Source: Paracoccaceae bacterium (GTDB taxonomy: Bacteria > Pseudomonadota > Alphaproteobacteria > Rhodobacterales > Rhodobacteraceae). From it: 64,000 bases of DNA. A program made the position numbers and the translations under genes. This document shows, piece after piece, positions 47,810 to 56,135 of this stretch. The stretch's first letter is position 1. Every line of letters begins with the position of its first letter. The notes under the pieces are model-generated. The model was not told the DNA's origin. It searched no databases and saw only the letters and a list, made by a program, of their open reading frames with translations. Location: the NCBI GenBank assembly GCA_902543185.1, contig CACBXB010000008.1, forward strand, positions 40,257 to 104,256, in the 5' to 3' direction.

Positions 47810-48124
47810 TTATTTGTCACCAAATTCAAAGCGAGCATCTAATTCACAGGTAAAAGTATGGGACTTTGGAGCAAACTTATTCCGCAGAGGTAATACCTCC
47901 TTTTTAGCCCAGTCTTCAACAATTTTAAAATCTTCAACAGATTGCGCCGTCAAATATGCGGTGTGTTTACACGCATCAGCAACATCTGTGGCAATTTCAA
48001 CAGTAAATTTATCTTTTAACTTTCCGTCAAACTCTGACCACTTTTGCTTCAGTATCATCACAAACATCTGACACTCTTGGGCATCTTTAAAAGTATTCAT
48101 GATTGTGCGTCTAATCTCTGGCAT
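47810..48124 (-). CDS. Small uncharacterised protein
   Basis: A 104-residue soluble protein with a good start (AAGGA nine bases before ATG). It has no signal peptide or membrane segment, is rich in Lys, Glu and Phe and contains four cysteines or fewer spread along the chain (ECQMF, DACKH, FTCEL). I do not recognise the family. It is the last of three closely spaced minus-strand small genes (gap 20 bases) and is probably co-transcribed with them. Confidence 0.65.
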   Translation of the reverse strand: MPEIRRTIMNTFKDAQECQMFVMILKQKWSEFDGKLKDKFTVEIATDVADACKHTAYLTAQSVEDFKIVEDWAKKEVLPLRNKFAPKSHTFTCELDARFEFGDK

Positions 48125-48144
48125 TCAGTTAGTCCTTATCAATG

Positions 48145-48282
48145 TCATTTCACTACAAAAAAATGATATACGAGCAGTCCTAAAATCAAACCTTTAAAGA
48201 ATGCGATCCACGCGACTCCATAATCACTTACACCCAGCTTCGACTTCCACCATTCTAATTGCCTTTTGTGAATTTCAATCAT
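48145..48282 (-). CDS. Small single-pass membrane protein
   Basis: A 45-residue protein found by translating below the usual size limit. A basic, Trp-containing N-terminus (IHKRQLEWWKSKLG) leads to one hydrophobic helix (WIAFFKGLILGLLVYHFFVV). A GGAAGAA ribosome site lies a few bases before the ATG. It contains one His within the helix but lacks the motifs of light-harvesting polypeptides. Middle gene of a three-gene minus-strand group; function unknown. Confidence 0.6.
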   Translation of the reverse strand: MIEIHKRQLEWWKSKLGVSDYGVAWIAFFKGLILGLLVYHFFVVK

Positions 48283-48317
48283 AGATTTCTTCCTTTTTTG
48301 AATGGTTTGCTTTAATC

Positions 48318-48494
48318 TTACTCTTTACCTGCTCTATGTTTATCCATCATTGTTGCTACGTATTTCAGCTCGCTTATAACGCGCCAAAGCCATTGGCGGT
48401 TAAAACTATCTTTTTCTTTGCTTCTATCCTCGAGTAGTTGCTCAATGCGAATTTCAATATACTCACGTGGATTTGTCTGGCGACCTCTTTTCAT
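48318..48494 (-). CDS. Small basic uncharacterised protein
   Basis: A 58-residue charged protein (RGRQTNPREYIEIRIEQLLE then FNRQWLWRVISELKYV), predicted helical and soluble. It is too short for normal ORF tables. It is the first of three small minus-strand genes with gaps of 35 and 20 bases. I do not recognise a family; the consistent spacing and coding character support it as real. Confidence 0.55.
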   Translation of the reverse strand: MKRGRQTNPREYIEIRIEQLLEDRSKEKDSFNRQWLWRVISELKYVATMMDKHRAGKE

Positions 48495-48792
48495 GGTAAG
48501 ACTCCGTTTACCTATATTTTCTAAAAATCAGTCCTGTGTAAAGTTACGTATACCTAAAACCGCCTAAACCCTTAGCCGGTAGGAATCTTGTCACTCTACT
48601 CTATTAACATAAATGATTACGCTTAAAATGAAGCTAAGCGATAGCATTATTAGTTTTCAGACAAATCTCTTTGCTTTAACTATAAGGGATTTTGTCTCTC
48701 TAAAAATGCACACATTGATTGTTACCCTCCATCTAAAATTTATATTCAAACAATTTAGAGGAGATTTATATTTTAGATGGAGGATTTAAACT
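48495..48792. other. Intergenic region downstream of the cupredoxin gene
   Basis: No gene is seen. The notable element is a long hairpin at its right end (listed separately). The remainder is AT-rich with no clear motif; it must contain the promoter of the three small minus-strand genes. Confidence 0.5.
48726..48783 (-). repeat. Long hairpin (14-bp perfect stem) behind the cupredoxin gene
   Basis: CCTCCATCTAAAAT and ATTTTAGATGGAGG form a perfect 14-bp stem around a 30-base loop, starting ten bases after the cupredoxin stop. There is no T-tract, so it may protect the mRNA 3' end instead of terminating; the GGAGG in one arm could also be a sequestered ribosome site. Confidence 0.6.
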
Positions 48793-49287
48793 CTAGGCCG
48801 TCATTCCAGCTTCGTCTGCAGCTTCCCAAAGCGCTTTCCAAGCTTTCTTTGCTTTTCCTCTGTGCTTAACGCCTCGCGCATCTTCTAAGTTATCAAGCAT
48901 ACCATCGCCTTCTACAACAATTAATCCAATCATTCCCATATTAGCATGTGGCTTGCATTGATAACCGTAAAATCCAGGGACCGTGAAGGTAACATCTACT
49001 TGCTTATTCATCTTTCCCTTCCAAGCATCTGCTCCATCGGGAAGCATACCTTTTATTATTTCACTATTATGCCCCTTATCTTCGGGTAAAAATGAAACGG
49101 TATCGCCAACGGCAACTTTTAATAGACTAGGGGAAAACACCATTTTGTTTTTTGAATTATCCGGGTCTTTGTTTAACATTAAAACTTCAAAAGTGTTTCC
49201 TGCAGCTAAGAAGTTAGGTGCTAAAGCAGCTGTCATAGCTACCCCGGCTGTAGTTAAAACTTCTCTGCGGTTGTAACTTTTATTCAT
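48793..49287 (-). CDS. Pseudoazurin-like blue copper protein
   Basis: A 164-residue exported cupredoxin. The N-terminus YNRREVLTTAGVAMTAALAP carries a twin-arginine-like motif and hydrophobic core ending near LAA. Copper ligands are the His in DKGHNSE and the Cys, His and Met of GYQCKPHANMGM. The C-terminal helical extension (KAWKALWEAADEAG) is typical of pseudoazurin. It carries electrons in the periplasm. Its gene is divergent from puhC-pufLMX, so a role as donor to the reaction centre is conceivable but unproven. Confidence 0.87.
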   Translation of the reverse strand: MNKSYNRREVLTTAGVAMTAALAPNFLAAGNTFEVLMLNKDPDNSKNKMVFSPSLLKVAVGDTVSFLPEDKGHNSEIIKGMLPDGADAWKGKMNKQVDVTFTVPGFYGYQCKPHANMGMIGLIVVEGDGMLDNLEDARGVKHRGKAKKAWKALWEAADEAGMTA

Positions 49288-49723
49288 TTTACATTCCTTT
49301 AAGTCATAAGTTAGTAGTTTGTTCCCAAAATGGGATACGAGTTTAGAAAATTATTCGATTTATGTTGGCGGTCTCCATTTGCGAAAAGAAGTTTGCTAAC
49401 TAAAACGCTGTAATACTTTCTTATATGCGAAAGTTAGATTTCCTCAAGTAATAATCAATGTTCGGAAATAATAAAATTAGCTGTTGCTCTAGGCCCGATT
49501 ATTATCAACTTGAATTTCAGTGATGCCAAATAGAATTAGCGCTGCTATGACTTTCTGCACTAGACACGCGAGCAACTATCCATTTTCCCAAAAGTCCGCT
49601 AGGCGCAAATTTTTTGTTTGAGTTAACTGTGAAAAAAGATACTTTTTATATTACATGGTTAGACGTCGAAATCTCTGCTTATCATGATGGCGCGGGAATA
49701 ACAGTTATGGAATAAAGAATATT
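49288..49723. other. Divergent intergenic region between the cupredoxin gene and puhC
   Basis: No open frame resembling pufB, pufA or pufQ could be found on either strand, which is relevant because pufBA normally precede pufL. TCCCA-AAA-TGGGA at 49323-49335 is a small palindrome 36 bases before the cupredoxin start. No TGT-N12-ACA site was found here. Confidence 0.55.
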
Positions 49724-50155
49724 GTGACAAAAAGATTTACCTTCAATTCATCACTTCCATTATTTATCATTCTTACTCTAGTTTTGTTGATTGCATTCGT
49801 GGCTGTTTTTCGCTTTTCAGATTCAAATCCTTACTCAATTCCAAAAAAATTAGATATCAAGGCTGAAAGAGAAATTCTTTTAAAAATTGAGGAAAACGGT
49901 GAGACTCTTATTCTCGATGACGTTGGAAATGTTTTAGTTAGCTATTCAAAAGAGCAAGAAAACTTTGTCTCCACAGTCACAAAAGTTCTGGAGAGAGATC
50001 GACTCAAAGTTGGGAAATTTGAAAACTCTAATGTATTTCTGCGACTCAATGAAAACGATCGATTGAGTATATTTGATCCTCAAACGGAGAGAGAAATTGA
50101 TCTTGCAGGTTTCGGAGATGGCAATATTCAAGTATTTTTCAATCTTTTACAGTAA
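49724..50155 (+). CDS. puhC: Photosynthetic complex assembly protein PuhC
   Basis: A 143-residue protein starting at GTG. One N-terminal membrane helix (residues ~12-32, LPLFIILTLVLLIAFVAVF) is followed by a periplasmic beta domain. The C-terminal pattern FLRLNENDRLSIFDPQTEREIDLAGFGDGNIQ... matches PuhC (ending IDLA-FG-N---F--LL), needed for efficient assembly of the reaction centre-LH1 core. Normally it sits in a puhABC operon; here it precedes pufL instead, with puhA and puhB absent. N-terminal similarity is weak, so this call is good but not certain. Confidence 0.75.
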   Translation: MTKRFTFNSSLPLFIILTLVLLIAFVAVFRFSDSNPYSIPKKLDIKAEREILLKIEENGETLILDDVGNVLVSYSKEQENFVSTVTKVLERDRLKVGKFENSNVFLRLNENDRLSIFDPQTEREIDLAGFGDGNIQVFFNLLQ

Positions 50156-50180
50156 AGTGTAAAAAAAATATTACAGATGG

Positions 50181-50220
50181 TGTCAATATAGATTGACATA
50201 AAGTAAATTCTAATTATCAA
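50181..50220 (+). promoter_or_regulatory. PpsR/CrtJ-type operator and candidate pufL promoter
   Basis: TGTCAATATAGATTGACA fits the redox/light repressor consensus TGT-N12-ACA exactly. Its right half contains TTGACA, a perfect -35 hexamer, and TATCAA follows after 16 bases as a possible -10. A repressor bound there would block the promoter under high oxygen or light, as for other photosynthesis genes. Confidence 0.65.
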
Positions 50221-50233
50221 TTAAAAGAATTAC

Positions 50234-50282
50234 CTGGCGTCAAAGGTGTCTGATCATTTAAATCGATTGGATTAGGCGCCAG
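50234..50282 (+). repeat. Stem-forming inverted repeat in the pufL leader
   Basis: CTGGCG and CGCCAG are separated by 37 bases in the untranslated stretch before pufL. In Rhodobacter, hairpins between pufA and pufL control mRNA decay; this may be an equivalent leader structure. The stem is short, so it is tentative. Confidence 0.35.
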
Positions 50283-50340
50283 CAGGGCAATGAGCATGTG
50301 CTTGCCTTGGGGAATTTTAGATACGAGGATACAAAAATCG

Positions 50341-51189
50341 ATGGCACTATTATCTTTCGAAAGGAAATATCGAGTTCCTGGAGGGACAATCATAGGCGGA
50401 AATTTATTTGATTTCTGGGTTGGTCCTTTTTATGTTGGCTTTTTTGGCATTTCGGTCGCTTTCTTTGCACTGTTAGGCACTTTCCTGATTTTCTATGGTG
50501 CGTCCATGGGCGATACTTGGAACCCTTGGTTGATTTCAATTGAGCCACCAGAGTTATCAGTAGGACTTGGTTTCGCCCCCTTAAATGAGGGTGGAATATG
50601 GCAACTTGTAACAATATGTGCTCATGGCGCATTTCTTTCTTGGGCGTTAAGGCAGGTTGAAATCTCAAGAAAATTAGGAATGGGTTTTCACGTTCCAGTT
50701 GCTTTTTCATTCGCAATACTCGCTTACACAACTTTAACTGTAATAAGACCGGTTTTAATGGGTGCTTGGGGACATGGTTTTCCTTATGGCATTTGGTCTC
50801 ATCTAGATTGGGTTAACAATGTTGGTTATGCTTACGGTAACTTTCACTACAACCCGGCTCACATGATAGCAGTGACGTTCTTTTTTACTACAACTTTGGC
50901 TTTGGCTTTACACGGATCATTGATACTTTCTGCCGCCAACCCTGAGAAGGGCAATGAGATGCGTGTTCCAGAGCACGAGGATACGTTTTTTAGAGATTTT
51001 ATAGGCTACTCTATCGGGCCGCTCGGAATACATCGATTAGGTCTTTTACTGGCTCTTAACGCTGTTTTATGGTCGGCTATTTGTATAGTGATATCAGGAA
51101 CTGTCTGGTTCGATGCTTGGTCTGAGTGGTGGTATTGGTATGTTGATTTACCTTTTTGGGTAAATATTGAGGGAGGCGTTAATGGCTGA
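50341..51189 (+). CDS. pufL: Photosynthetic reaction centre L subunit
   Basis: 282 residues from ATG 50341, eight bases after GAGGATAC and starting [20 protein letters not shown] exactly like the Rhodobacter protein (an in-frame ATG at 50290 is upstream). Five membrane helices. Bacteriochlorophyll and iron ligands are His154, His174, His191 and His231, one higher than in Rhodobacter sphaeroides because of a single inserted residue. The QB-pocket Glu is in HEDTFFRD. Overlaps pufM by eight bases. Confidence 0.98.
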   Translation: MALLSFERKYRVPGGTIIGGNLFDFWVGPFYVGFFGISVAFFALLGTFLIFYGASMGDTWNPWLISIEPPELSVGLGFAPLNEGGIWQLVTICAHGAFLSWALRQVEISRKLGMGFHVPVAFSFAILAYTTLTVIRPVLMGAWGHGFPYGIWSHLDWVNNVGYAYGNFHYNPAHMIAVTFFFTTTLALALHGSLILSAANPEKGNEMRVPEHEDTFFRDFIGYSIGPLGIHRLGLLLALNAVLWSAICIVISGTVWFDAWSEWWYWYVDLPFWVNIEGGVNG

Positions 51190-52105
51190 ATATCAGAATA
51201 TTTTTACGCAAGTTCAGGTACAAGGTCCTCCTGAACTAGGTGTTGAAGAAGGTGTTAATTTAGACGAAAGAACACGAAATACTTCTTTTTCCACCTTACT
51301 AGGTTGGTTTGGTAACGCGCAGCTTGGCCCAGTATATTTAGGTTTCTTTGGAGTTCTTGGACTTATAGCAGGCCTTATCTGGTTTCTTATCGTTGGCTTC
51401 GCGTATTGGGGACAGGCTGGATATAATCCTGCGGTTTTTGTCCGTGATCTCTTCTATTTTTCATTGGAGCCGCCAGCTGAACAGTATGGTTTGGGTTTTG
51501 CTCCTATGAAGGAGGGTGGCCTTTGGCTAGTAGCCAGTTTCTTCTTACTGATATCGGTTCTTTCCTGGTGGATGAGGGCTTACGATTTGGCAAGACAGCT
51601 AAAAATGGGTAAGCACGTTTTCTGGGCTTTCGGAGCAGCTATTTGGTTATTCTTAGTATTAGGATTAATTAGGCCTGTTTTGATGGGAAGTTGGTCTGAG
51701 GCGGTGCCTTACGGTATCTTTACTCATTTGGATTGGACAATGAACTTCTCTGTAGTGTATGGAAATCTGTTTTATAATCCATTTCACGCGCTTTCCATAG
51801 CATTTTTGTATGGCTCCGCTCTTCTATTTGCCATGCACGGCGCTACTATTCTTGCGACTTCTCGATTTGGAGGAGACCGAGAGTTAGAACAAATAGCTGA
51901 CCGAGGTACGGCATCTGAGCGTGCTGGACTGTTCTGGCGCTGGACAATGGGTTTCAATGCATCAATGGAGGGGATTCACCGGTGGGCTTGGTGGTTTGCT
52001 GTCCTAGTTCCTATCACTGGTGGTATTGGCATTTTATTAACAGGAACTGTCGTTGATAACTGGTATTACTGGGCGCAAATGCACGGTTATGCTCCACTAG
52101 ATTAA
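51182..52105 (+). CDS. pufM: Photosynthetic reaction centre M subunit
   Basis: 307 residues from ATG 51182. Five membrane helices; the ligands His182, His202, His219, Glu234 and His266 occupy exactly the Rhodobacter numbering. No C-terminal extension for a bound tetrahaem cytochrome is evident, and no pufC gene follows, so electron delivery likely uses a soluble carrier. Immediately followed by the pufX-like gene. Confidence 0.98.
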   Translation: MAEYQNIFTQVQVQGPPELGVEEGVNLDERTRNTSFSTLLGWFGNAQLGPVYLGFFGVLGLIAGLIWFLIVGFAYWGQAGYNPAVFVRDLFYFSLEPPAEQYGLGFAPMKEGGLWLVASFFLLISVLSWWMRAYDLARQLKMGKHVFWAFGAAIWLFLVLGLIRPVLMGSWSEAVPYGIFTHLDWTMNFSVVYGNLFYNPFHALSIAFLYGSALLFAMHGATILATSRFGGDRELEQIADRGTASERAGLFWRWTMGFNASMEGIHRWAWWFAVLVPITGGIGILLTGTVVDNWYYWAQMHGYAPLD

Positions 52106-52123
52106 TATTTGTGAGGAAATAAA

Positions 52124-52336
52124 ATGAAACAGAACGAAGCAAATATGTGGGACAAACAAATGTCCATGGCTCAAGTCTTTGGACAGATGGTTGCGGGATC
52201 TTTTGTCGCGGTTGCTGTCATTGGAATTCCAATTGTGTACATCTTGTTCTTTTACTTTATCGGGACATTTTTACCAATTGAGTCTAAGCAAGCAGATGAT
52301 CCAACTCCAGATTCATTTGTCCATATGAGCGATTAG
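52124..52336 (+). CDS. pufX: PufX-like core-complex protein
   Basis: A 70-residue single-pass protein with an AGGAAAT ribosome site, 18 bases after pufM. One helix (residues ~22-48) is followed by GTFLPIESKQADDPTPDS, which lines up with GRMLPIQENQAPAPN of Rhodobacter sphaeroides PufX. PufX opens the LH1 ring so that quinone can leave, so its presence implies that LH1 genes exist elsewhere. It could instead be mistaken for a light-harvesting polypeptide, but the helix has no bacteriochlorophyll-binding His. Confidence 0.82.
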   Translation: MKQNEANMWDKQMSMAQVFGQMVAGSFVAVAVIGIPIVYILFFYFIGTFLPIESKQADDPTPDSFVHMSD

Positions 52337-52411
52337 AATTTTCTGAGTTCAGATTTAGCCATATATGGGAAAGTAGGTGCAAAACTTTTACCAATAATGG
52401 TCTAGCCACCA

Positions 52412-52456
52412 GCCGGAAGGTAGCCCGATCAAGTTTCGATCAAGGATACCTTAGGC
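52412..52456 (+). repeat. Imperfect hairpin downstream of pufX
   Basis: GCCGGAAGGTA and TACCTTAGGC pair across a 25-base loop that itself contains a small GATC...GATC stem. It starts 75 bases after the pufX stop. There is no T-run, so it may be an mRNA 3' stabiliser and not a terminator. A 63-codon frame (52457-52648) begins directly after it but has no ribosome site or known homology. Confidence 0.45.
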
Positions 52457-52648
52457 ATGTGCAAAAAAGAAAGGGAAGATAATCAAGGTCGTGTTGAGCG
52501 TCGAGGTTTTAGAAATAGACACGATAGTAGAGTATCTATAGAGCCCTTTGACTTTTTCCATGTTTTTAGCGGCCTGGATTTTTCCAAATTATCTCTAGAT
52601 AAAATTCTTGATAGATTTGAAAAGGGCGAAAGAAAAGAAAGAGATTAG

Positions 52649-53009
52649 CTGCACCAGTGGATTTTCATGCTTACGAAAAAAAATTGTTGCTCTAAAATCG
52701 TCTTAATTCTAAGTGAAAAAAGCGCTGGCTGAAACAATACGAGTTGGCTGGCTTTAGATAAGAGAAACTGTGACGCTTGGAGAATCGTCACTCCTAATTC
52801 TTACAAAAAAAGTCGGAATCTTACAAGGCTTGGTTAATTAGGCTAAATGTTTAATTCACTGCAAGGTTGATTATTTAAAATTGAAAGAATTACCTAAACT
52901 GATCAATTTAATAGTGTTAAGTTGTGTTTGTGATATTTGAAAAACCGTTACACGTCTGTTGATTTTCAAACATCAGTTAATTCAATTAAATACATGGTAA
53001 AAATGCGGC
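52649..53009. other. AT-rich intergenic region with no gene seen
   Basis: No open frame with coding character, no tRNA or rRNA and no strong hairpin could be identified. It follows the pufX region and ends before the minus-strand hemP. Confidence 0.5.
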
Positions 53010-53174
53010 TTATTTTGTAAGAATAAGTTTTCCAGATCGCGTGATGCGGAGCGTGTAAACTTGTTTTTCCAGAATAATCCGGGCTACATTTCCATTTTTT
53101 GTGAGTTCGACAGCATTGTATGTGGGAGAGTCATCCTCAGGTATTTTTGTTTTTTCTACGGCCGAATGTAACAT
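53010..53174 (-). CDS. hemP: Hemin uptake protein HemP
   Basis: A 54-residue protein below common ORF cut-offs. The C-terminal Y-x-LRITRSGKLILTK is the hallmark of HemP. A GGTGGAG ribosome site lies 11 bases before the ATG. HemP is a small factor needed for expression of haem-uptake systems in several proteobacteria; here no hemin receptor gene is adjacent, so its partner must lie elsewhere. It points to iron or haem control near the phototrophy genes. Confidence 0.82.
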   Translation of the reverse strand: MLHSAVEKTKIPEDDSPTYNAVELTKNGNVARIILEKQVYTLRITRSGKLILTK

Positions 53175-53505
53175 TGCGATCTATCTCCACCTTAGCCTCT
53201 TTGCAAATTAGGTTGTGAAATTAAGAAAGTCTAACTGTTTGCTCGTTCAGTTAGCCCAAGAAATTCTCACCCAATTTACCTTTTTGAACTTATGATTTTT
53301 GGCTTGCCACATATCGTGGCTGGCTCTCATTCATTAACCTGACTGTTTTTATCAGGAATGTCAATTTTGAATATTAAAAAACTTTTTGCAGAAATAATCC
53401 AATTATAAAAACAGCACGTATTACTTATAGCTAGGTTTAATTCAGTTGCTTCATTTATTGAGTTCCAGCAATTTTAAGAAGATTATTTTTTATAGGGTGT
53501 GCAGC
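53175..53505. other. Divergent intergenic region between hemP and the DoxX-like gene
   Basis: No gene is seen. CTAACTG, ten bases and CAGTTAG at 53231-53254 form a perfect 7-bp inverted repeat, 57 bases before hemP, a candidate operator. CCTGA...TCAGG near 53337-53355 is a weaker repeat. Confidence 0.45.
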
Positions 53506-53937
53506 ATGCAATTATTATTAAAGAGTATCACAGCGAGAATTCCTGAGTTTTGCTTAAGTCATTGGTTATTGAGGCTGCCTTTGGCAGTAGTCTTTATTCA
53601 GATGGGGCTGTCTAAATTTCCAGTAACACTTGAAGATGCAGAAGCTTTTGAACTTCCCTACTTGGTTTGGTGGGTAGTAGCTTACGGAGAAACAGGAGCT
53701 GGTATTGGATTATTAGTTGGCGGTTTATTTGCTGCCAAACTTATTTCTTTTTCTTTCATTCCAGATTTTGGAGATATGATTACACGTTTTTCTGGTATTA
53801 CGATCTGCTCTATCACGACAGGTGTAATATGGATTAGCCAACCTGAGAGCCTCGTAGATGTAATATTGTATGATAATTTACATGTTTTTTTGTGGGTAGT
53901 CGGTCTTTATTTTGCTTTGAGAGGCAACAGAACGTAA
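53506..53937 (+). CDS. DoxX-like membrane protein
   Basis: 143 residues from ATG 53506; the open frame continues 20 codons upstream but these look non-coding. Four hydrophobic helices with RLPLAVVFIQMGLSKFP and AYGETGAGIGLLVGGLFAA give the DoxX/SURF4 pattern of a four-helix membrane protein sometimes acting with oxidoreductases. Function not established. It is followed by two further small membrane-protein genes. Confidence 0.7.
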   Translation: MQLLLKSITARIPEFCLSHWLLRLPLAVVFIQMGLSKFPVTLEDAEAFELPYLVWWVVAYGETGAGIGLLVGGLFAAKLISFSFIPDFGDMITRFSGITICSITTGVIWISQPESLVDVILYDNLHVFLWVVGLYFALRGNRT

Positions 53938-54036
53938 CGTATAAATTTCATTAAATTTTTAGCGAATAAGCGATGCTTTGGGTGTAAGCAGCCCAGTAAG
54001 TTCGTGCATTTTTAATTAACGAAAGACATAAATTAA

Positions 54037-54180
54037 ATGACGAAAAATAGTAAAAAAACGGAAACTGCCCAAGAAATACTAGATGGCTTCAAGATGAAAT
54101 TCATGGTCGCAATAACGGTGATCTTTTTTGGATCGATGGTTGCGGCCTTTATTTGGTTATTTATAAAATCTAACCTGTGA
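54037..54180 (+). CDS. Small single-pass membrane protein
   Basis: A 47-residue frame: charged N-terminus (MTKNSKKTETAQEILDGFK) and one hydrophobic helix (FMVAITVIFFGSMVAAFIW). No recognised family and a weak ribosome site, so a moderate call. The stop is followed after one base by the ATG of the DUF4149 gene, suggesting coupled translation. Confidence 0.5.
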   Translation: MTKNSKKTETAQEILDGFKMKFMVAITVIFFGSMVAAFIWLFIKSNL

Positions 54181-54181
54181 T

Positions 54182-54577
54182 ATGGAATATATTACTCTAC
54201 TCTTAACTTCTTTTTTGTTTGGAGGCATGCTGCTTTTCAGCGTAGGGTTTGGAACCCTGTCTTTTAAGTTTTTAGAGGGAAACATTGCTAGAGCGTTTAT
54301 ACGTAAAACTTTTCCATACTTCTATGGTTATGTGTTACTTGTGTCGGCTCTAATAGGTTTGTTTAGTTTAAACGTCAGCTATCTAATTTCTGCTTTAGCA
54401 TTTGGTATTTTTATAACCACCATTCCCACCAGCAGGGTTCTAATGCCTGCAATAAATAACGCGTCAGATAAAAAGCAAAAAAGAAACTTTGTTTTGTTGC
54501 ACACTTTGTCAGTTTCGATAACACTTTTGCATATTATTGTCTCTGCAATTTTACTGTATTTTATCTTCACCGCTTAA
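54182..54577 (+). CDS. DUF4149/TMEM205-like membrane protein
   Basis: A 131-residue protein with four helices. The early GMLLFSVGFGTLSFKFL, the AFIRKTFPYFYGYVLL stretch and the later MPAINNASDKKQKRNFVLLHTLSV follow the DUF4149 pattern (conserved FP and xxH positions). No biochemical function is known. It begins one base after the stop of the 47-residue gene. Confidence 0.7.
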   Translation: MEYITLLLTSFLFGGMLLFSVGFGTLSFKFLEGNIARAFIRKTFPYFYGYVLLVSALIGLFSLNVSYLISALAFGIFITTIPTSRVLMPAINNASDKKQKRNFVLLHTLSVSITLLHIIVSAILLYFIFTA

Positions 54578-54683
54578 CTGTTTATATGCTTGAACGAAAT
54601 CTACTTGAATTGATTGCATTTGCAAAATAGAAGATCGTAAAGATTTGTGTTTACAAACGCTTTCAAAATGACGGAGATTTTCA

Positions 54684-56018
54684 ATGCAGGTTACTGAAAC
54701 CCTTAACGAAGGGCTAAAGCGTGCCTATTCAATCAAATTATCGGCTGATGAATTAGATACTAAAGTTAACGAAAAACTACATGAAGCTCAGCCTGATGTT
54801 GAGATGAAAGGATTTCGCAAGGGCAAAGTACCTATAGCTCTTTTAAAGCGGCAATTTGGGCAGCGGATATTAGGTGAAGCGATGCAGGAAACCATTGACG
54901 GTGCAATGTCCAAGCACTTCGAAGACAGTGGTGATCGTCCTGCTATGCAGCCTAACATAGAAATGCAAAACGGGGAAAAATGGAAAGAGGGAGATGACGT
55001 CGAGGTCTCTTTGACTTACGAAGCATTACCAGCGATTCCAGATGTAGATTTCTCTAAAATAAAACTTCAAAAACTTGTAGTAAAATCCGATAAGGCGGCA
55101 GTTGATGAAGCGTTAGATAACCTAGCTTCGTCCGCAAATGACTTCAAAGACCGCAAAAAGGGTTCTAAAGCAAAAGATGGAGACCAAGTAGTAATTGACT
55201 TTGTTGGAACAGTCGACGGCGAAGCATTCGATGGGGGCTCTTCAGACGATTATCCGTTGGTTCTAGGCTCTAATAGTTTTATACCAGGATTCGAAACGCA
55301 ATTAGTTGGATGTAAAGCGGGAGAAGATCGAAAAGTTAACGTTACCTTTCCAGAGGAGTACGGATCAAAAGATCTTGCTGGTAAGGATGCCGAATTTGCT
55401 TGTAAAATTAAGCATGTAAAAGAGCCCGTACCGGCAAAAATTAATGACGAGCTGGCAACTAAATTTGGTGCAGAAGATTTGAAAGCATTAAAAACCCAAA
55501 TTAGCGAACGATTGGAATCGGAATATGGCGGAGCGGCTAGGGCGGTTATGAAACGTCAACTTCTTGATGCTTTAGACAAGAAAGTAAAATTTGAGTTACC
55601 ACCAAGTCTTGTTGAGGCGGAGGCGAAGCAAATAGCACATCAGTTATTTCATGATGAAAACCCAGATATTAAAGATCACGAACATGAAAATATTGAACCG
55701 ACCAAAGAACATAATAAACTGGCCGAGAGGCGAGTTCGGTTAGGCCTACTTCTAGCAGAATTAGGACAAAAAGCTGAGGTCGAAGTGACCGAAGCTGAAA
55801 TGACACAAGCAATTATGGCTCAATCGAGGCAGTACCCTGGTCAAGAAAAAGAATTTTTCGATTTCATGCAGAAGAATGAGCAAATGCAGCAGCAGCTACG
55901 CGCACCGATATTTGAAGATAAAGTAGTTGACCATATTTTTGAGCAAGCGGCCGTTACCGATAAAAAAGTAAACAAAACTGAATTACAAACTGCAGTTGAG
56001 GCATTAGACAAAGACTAG
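54684..56018 (+). CDS. tig: Trigger factor chaperone/prolyl isomerase
   Basis: A 444-residue ribosome-associated chaperone. The N-terminal ribosome-binding loop [17 protein letters not shown] is the signature; the FKBP-like peptidyl-prolyl isomerase domain spans residues ~165-250 ([20 protein letters not shown] ... PGFETQLVG), followed by the helical C-terminal domain that cradles nascent chains. Length matches the family. It has its own upstream region and is not obviously in an operon with the following gene. Confidence 0.97.
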   Translation: MQVTETLNEGLKRAYSIKLSADELDTKVNEKLHEAQPDVEMKGFRKGKVPIALLKRQFGQRILGEAMQETIDGAMSKHFEDSGDRPAMQPNIEMQNGEKWKEGDDVEVSLTYEALPAIPDVDFSKIKLQKLVVKSDKAAVDEALDNLASSANDFKDRKKGSKAKDGDQVVIDFVGTVDGEAFDGGSSDDYPLVLGSNSFIPGFETQLVGCKAGEDRKVNVTFPEEYGSKDLAGKDAEFACKIKHVKEPVPAKINDELATKFGAEDLKALKTQISERLESEYGGAARAVMKRQLLDALDKKVKFELPPSLVEAEAKQIAHQLFHDENPDIKDHEHENIEPTKEHNKLAERRVRLGLLLAELGQKAEVEVTEAEMTQAIMAQSRQYPGQEKEFFDFMQKNEQMQQQLRAPIFEDKVVDHIFEQAAVTDKKVNKTELQTAVEALDKD

Positions 56019-56135
56019 TCTGAATTCCCAAAGTTAAGCCCTTTGCTTTAAATCGTATTTCCGACTTTGTTTGTACAAACATGATGGTAAAAAATCTGGC
56101 GAGCATAAATAATATTAGCACTTCGTGAGGCGCCA

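Noticed and set aside
48145..48282. The 45-residue membrane protein as a light-harvesting LH1 polypeptide
   Set aside because: It has a His near the helix end but lacks the alpha and beta family motifs and is on the other strand away from pufL.
52412..52456. Cobalamin or SAM riboswitch in the post-pufX hairpin region
   Set aside because: The conserved riboswitch core motifs are not present; only a simple stem can be supported.
52457..52648. 63-codon open frame after the pufX hairpin
   Set aside because: No ribosome site, no recognisable homology and it starts inside the edge of a hairpin; too weak to list as a gene.
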